Assembly (NCBI GenBank): GCA_036277635.1
Contig: DASUMP010000113.1
Span: 1 to 6,050 of the forward strand
Origin: DASUMP01 sp036277635
GTDB taxonomy: Bacteria; Actinomycetota; Acidimicrobiia; IMCC26256; PALSA-610
DNA length: 6,050 bases
Direction: 5' to 3'
In this document: positions 4,301-6,050 of the stretch, one piece after another
Layout of the letters: every line of letters starts with the position of its first letter
Position numbering within the stretch: position 1 is the first letter of the stretch
The notes under the pieces: generated by a model
Databases searched by the model: none
What the model saw: the letters and a program-made list of their open reading frames with translations, nothing else
Told to the model about the DNA's origin: nothing
Position numbers and translations under genes: made by a program

Positions 4301-5955
4301 GCGCGCGGGATCGAGGGCTCCGGCGTCTCGATCGGCAGCCGCGGCAGCCGCCCCTCCGCCCGCTGCTGCGCGGCCGCGACGAACGCCGCGAACAACGGGT
4401 GCGGGCGGTTCGGCCGGCTCTTGAACTCGGGGTGCGCCTGCGTCGCCACGAAGAACGGGTGCAGCGTCCGGTCGAGCTCGACGAACTCGACGAGCCGGTC
4501 GTCGGGCGACGTGCCCGAACAGATCATCCCCGCGTCTTCGAGCTGCTGGCGGAACCGGTTGTTCACCTCGTAGCGGTGACGGTGCCGTTCGTAGACGACC
4601 TCGTCGCCGTAGAGCTCGCGCACCTGCGTGCCCGGCCGCAGCTTCGCCGGGTACGCGCCGAGCCGCATGGTGCCGCCGAGATCCACGATCTCGCGCTGTT
4701 CGTCCATGAGGTCGATGACCGGTGCCGGGCTGTGCGGGTCGAACTCGCTCGAGTTCGCGCCCACGAGGCCGCACACGTTGCGGGCGAACTCGATCACCGC
4801 GCACTGCATCCCGAGGCACAGCCCGAGGTACGGCACGCCGTGCTCACGCGCGTAGCCCGCCGCCGCGACCTTGCCTTCGATGCCGCGGAACCCGAACCCG
4901 CCGGGCACGACGATGCCGTCGAGGTCTTGCAGCCGCCCTTCGGCGAGCAACCCTTCGGTGTCGTCGGCCGCGATCCAATCGATGATCACCTTCGCGCCGC
5001 ACCCGTAGCCGCCGTGCTTCAACGCTTCGGCGACCGACAGGTACGCGTCGGGGAGGTTGATGTACTTGCCGACCAGACCGATGCGCACTTCTTGTTGCGC
5101 CGAGTCGACGCGGCGCACGAGCTCGCGCCAGTCGGTGAGGTCGGGCTCGTGCTCTTCGAGCTGCAGCACGCGACACACGTAGGAGTCGAGTCCTTCGTCG
5201 TGGAGCACGAGCGGGATCTCGTAGAGGTGCTCGGCGTCGACCGCGCTCACAATGCCGGCAACCGGCACGTCGCACAGCGCGGAGATCTTCTCCTTGAGCC
5301 GCTGCGCGATCGGGCGGTCGCTGCGGCACACGATCGCGTCGGGCTGGATGCCCCGCGAGCGCAGCTCGGTGACCGAGTGCTGGGTGGGCTTGGTCTTCTG
5401 CTCTCCCGACGGGCCGATGAACGGCACGAGCGTCACGTGCACGTAGAAGACGTTCTCGCGCCCCACATCCTTGCGGAACTGCCGGATCGCTTCGAGGAAC
5501 GGCAGGATCTCGATGTCGCCGACCGTGCCGCCCACCTCGGTGATCACCACATCCACGTCGTCGCTCGCCAACGCGAGGATGCGCTCCTTGATCTCGTTGG
5601 TGATGTGCGGGATCACCTGCACGGTCTCACCGAGGTACGCGCCCTTGCGTTCCTTCGCGAGCACCGACTGGTAGATCGATCCCGTCGTCGCGTTCGAACG
5701 GCGTGTCAACGGAACGTCGACGAAGCGCTCGTAGTGGCCGAGGTCGAGGTCGGTCTCGCCGCCGTCGTCGGTGACGAACACCTCGCCGTGCTCGAACGGG
5801 TTCATGGTGCCCGGATCCACGTTGATGTACGGGTCCAGCTTCTGCATGGTCACCCGCAGGCCGCGGGCCTTGAGCAGGCGCCCCAGCGAGGAGGCGGTGA
5901 TGCCCTTGCCGAGCGACGACGCCACTCCCCCCGTGACGAAGATGTGCTTGGCCAC
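4297..5955 (-). CDS. pyrG: CTP synthase (glutamine-hydrolysing)
   Basis: This full-length protein of 552 residues makes CTP from UTP with ATP and glutamine, the last step of pyrimidine nucleotide synthesis. The N-terminal synthase domain (about 1-265) opens with MAKHIFVTGGVASSLGKG, whose P-loop lysine is K17. Likely magnesium ligands are D71 and E140 (TEVGGTVGDIE), and KTKPTQH (187-193) belongs to the nucleotide site. The C-terminal class I glutamine amidotransferase domain (about 290-535) has the oxyanion segment PGGFGFRG (351-358), the nucleophile C380 in GLCLGMQ, and H508 and E510 in AHPEF, so the catalytic triad is complete. The GTG start at 5955 is supported by AGGAG at 5965-5961 with a 5-base spacer and by the conserved N-terminus. 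The stop overlaps the Nudix start. It is the first gene of the - strand run in this window, and I see nothing unusual in it. Confidence 0.99.
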   Translation of the reverse strand: MAKHIFVTGGVASSLGKGITASSLGRLLKARGLRVTMQKLDPYINVDPGTMNPFEHGEVFVTDDGGETDLDLGHYERFVDVPLTRRSNATTGSIYQSVLAKERKGAYLGETVQVIPHITNEIKERILALASDDVDVVITEVGGTVGDIEILPFLEAIRQFRKDVGRENVFYVHVTLVPFIGPSGEQKTKPTQHSVTELRSRGIQPDAIVCRSDRPIAQRLKEKISALCDVPVAGIVSAVDAEHLYEIPLVLHDEGLDSYVCRVLQLEEHEPDLTDWRELVRRVDSAQQEVRIGLVGKYINLPDAYLSVAEALKHGGYGCGAKVIIDWIAADDTEGLLAEGRLQDLDGIVVPGGFGFRGIEGKVAAAGYAREHGVPYLGLCLGMQCAVIEFARNVCGLVGANSSEFDPHSPAPVIDLMDEQREIVDLGGTMRLGAYPAKLRPGTQVRELYGDEVVYERHRHRYEVNNRFRQQLEDAGMICSGTSPDDRLVEFVELDRTLHPFFVATQAHPEFKSRPNRPHPLFAAFVAAAQQRAEGRLPRLPIETPEPSIPRA

Positions 5956-6050
5956 TTCCGCTCCTGCTCGTCCGCTCCGGTCACGCTAGCGCGGGACCCG
6001 GCGGACCCCGCGCACGCACGCCGGCAGCCGGCCTCCGCCTCTCACGCCGG
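5956..6050 (-). promoter_or_regulatory. Upstream region of pyrG with ribosome binding site and weak -10 candidate
   Basis: AGGAG (5965-5961) is a good Shine-Dalgarno 5 bases before the pyrG GTG and fixes that start. TAGCGT (5988-5983) fits a TAnnnT -10 pattern, but no acceptable -35 lies at the usual distance. The outer 60 bases are very GC-rich with no recognisable gene. On the - strand every frame meets a stop before pyrG, so the tail of an upstream gene reaching to about 5981 cannot be excluded from so short a piece. Confidence 0.4.

Noticed and set aside
4301..4819. N-terminal extension of the Nudix gene into pyrG
   Set aside because: Shadow sequence of pyrG; homologous length and the GTGA overlap place the start at 4300.
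6020..6032. GCCGG/CCGGC inverted repeat upstream of pyrG as a terminator
   Set aside because: Short stem with a 3-base loop, no T tract, and placed in DNA where such repeats arise by chance.

Overview
The window comes from a very GC-rich bacterial chromosome and reads as an ordinary housekeeping segment of an actinobacterium (Actinomycetota). The strongest taxonomic cue is the order pyrG, ADP-ribose-type Nudix hydrolase, xerD, which matches Rv1699-Rv1700-Rv1701 of Mycobacterium tuberculosis as I recall it. The short TraR/DksA protein, M50 protease and HD protein that follow remind me of Acidimicrobiia-type genomes, but that finer placement is a weak inference.

Layout, left to right. Bases 1-508 hold the 3' part of trpS on the + strand, cut by the window edge. 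Everything else is on the - strand and converges on trpS with only 7 bases between the stop codons. In the direction of transcription the - strand genes are pyrG (5955-4297), a Nudix hydrolase (4300-3728), xerD (3731-2775), a TraR/DksA-type zinc-finger protein (2705-2346), an M50 site-2-type membrane protease (2333-1680), a small HD-domain protein (1671-1117) and an unrecognised single-pass membrane protein (1064-516). Coding density is very high and no gap exceeds 95 bases.

Organisation. pyrG, the Nudix gene and xerD are joined by two 4-base GTGA stop/start overlaps. The two downstream starts have no Shine-Dalgarno sequence of their own, so they are probably translated by coupling to the gene before. 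A 69-base gap then precedes the DksA-type gene. That gap holds a possible -10 box placed for a leaderless transcript and a 14-base near-palindrome, so a second transcription unit (DksA-type, M50, HD, perhaps the membrane protein) may begin there. All eight stop codons are TGA. Six of the seven visible starts are GTG, and the only ATG belongs to the putatively leaderless gene.

Function. The genes serve separate basic tasks: CTP synthesis, clean-up of ADP-ribose-like nucleotides, chromosome dimer resolution, RNA polymerase modulation, membrane proteolysis and tryptophan charging. I see no mobile element, CRISPR array, tRNA or rRNA, and no convincing new system. The points most worth a second look are the substituted histidine and GC spike in the HD gene, the dksA-type promoter region, and the unassigned membrane protein.
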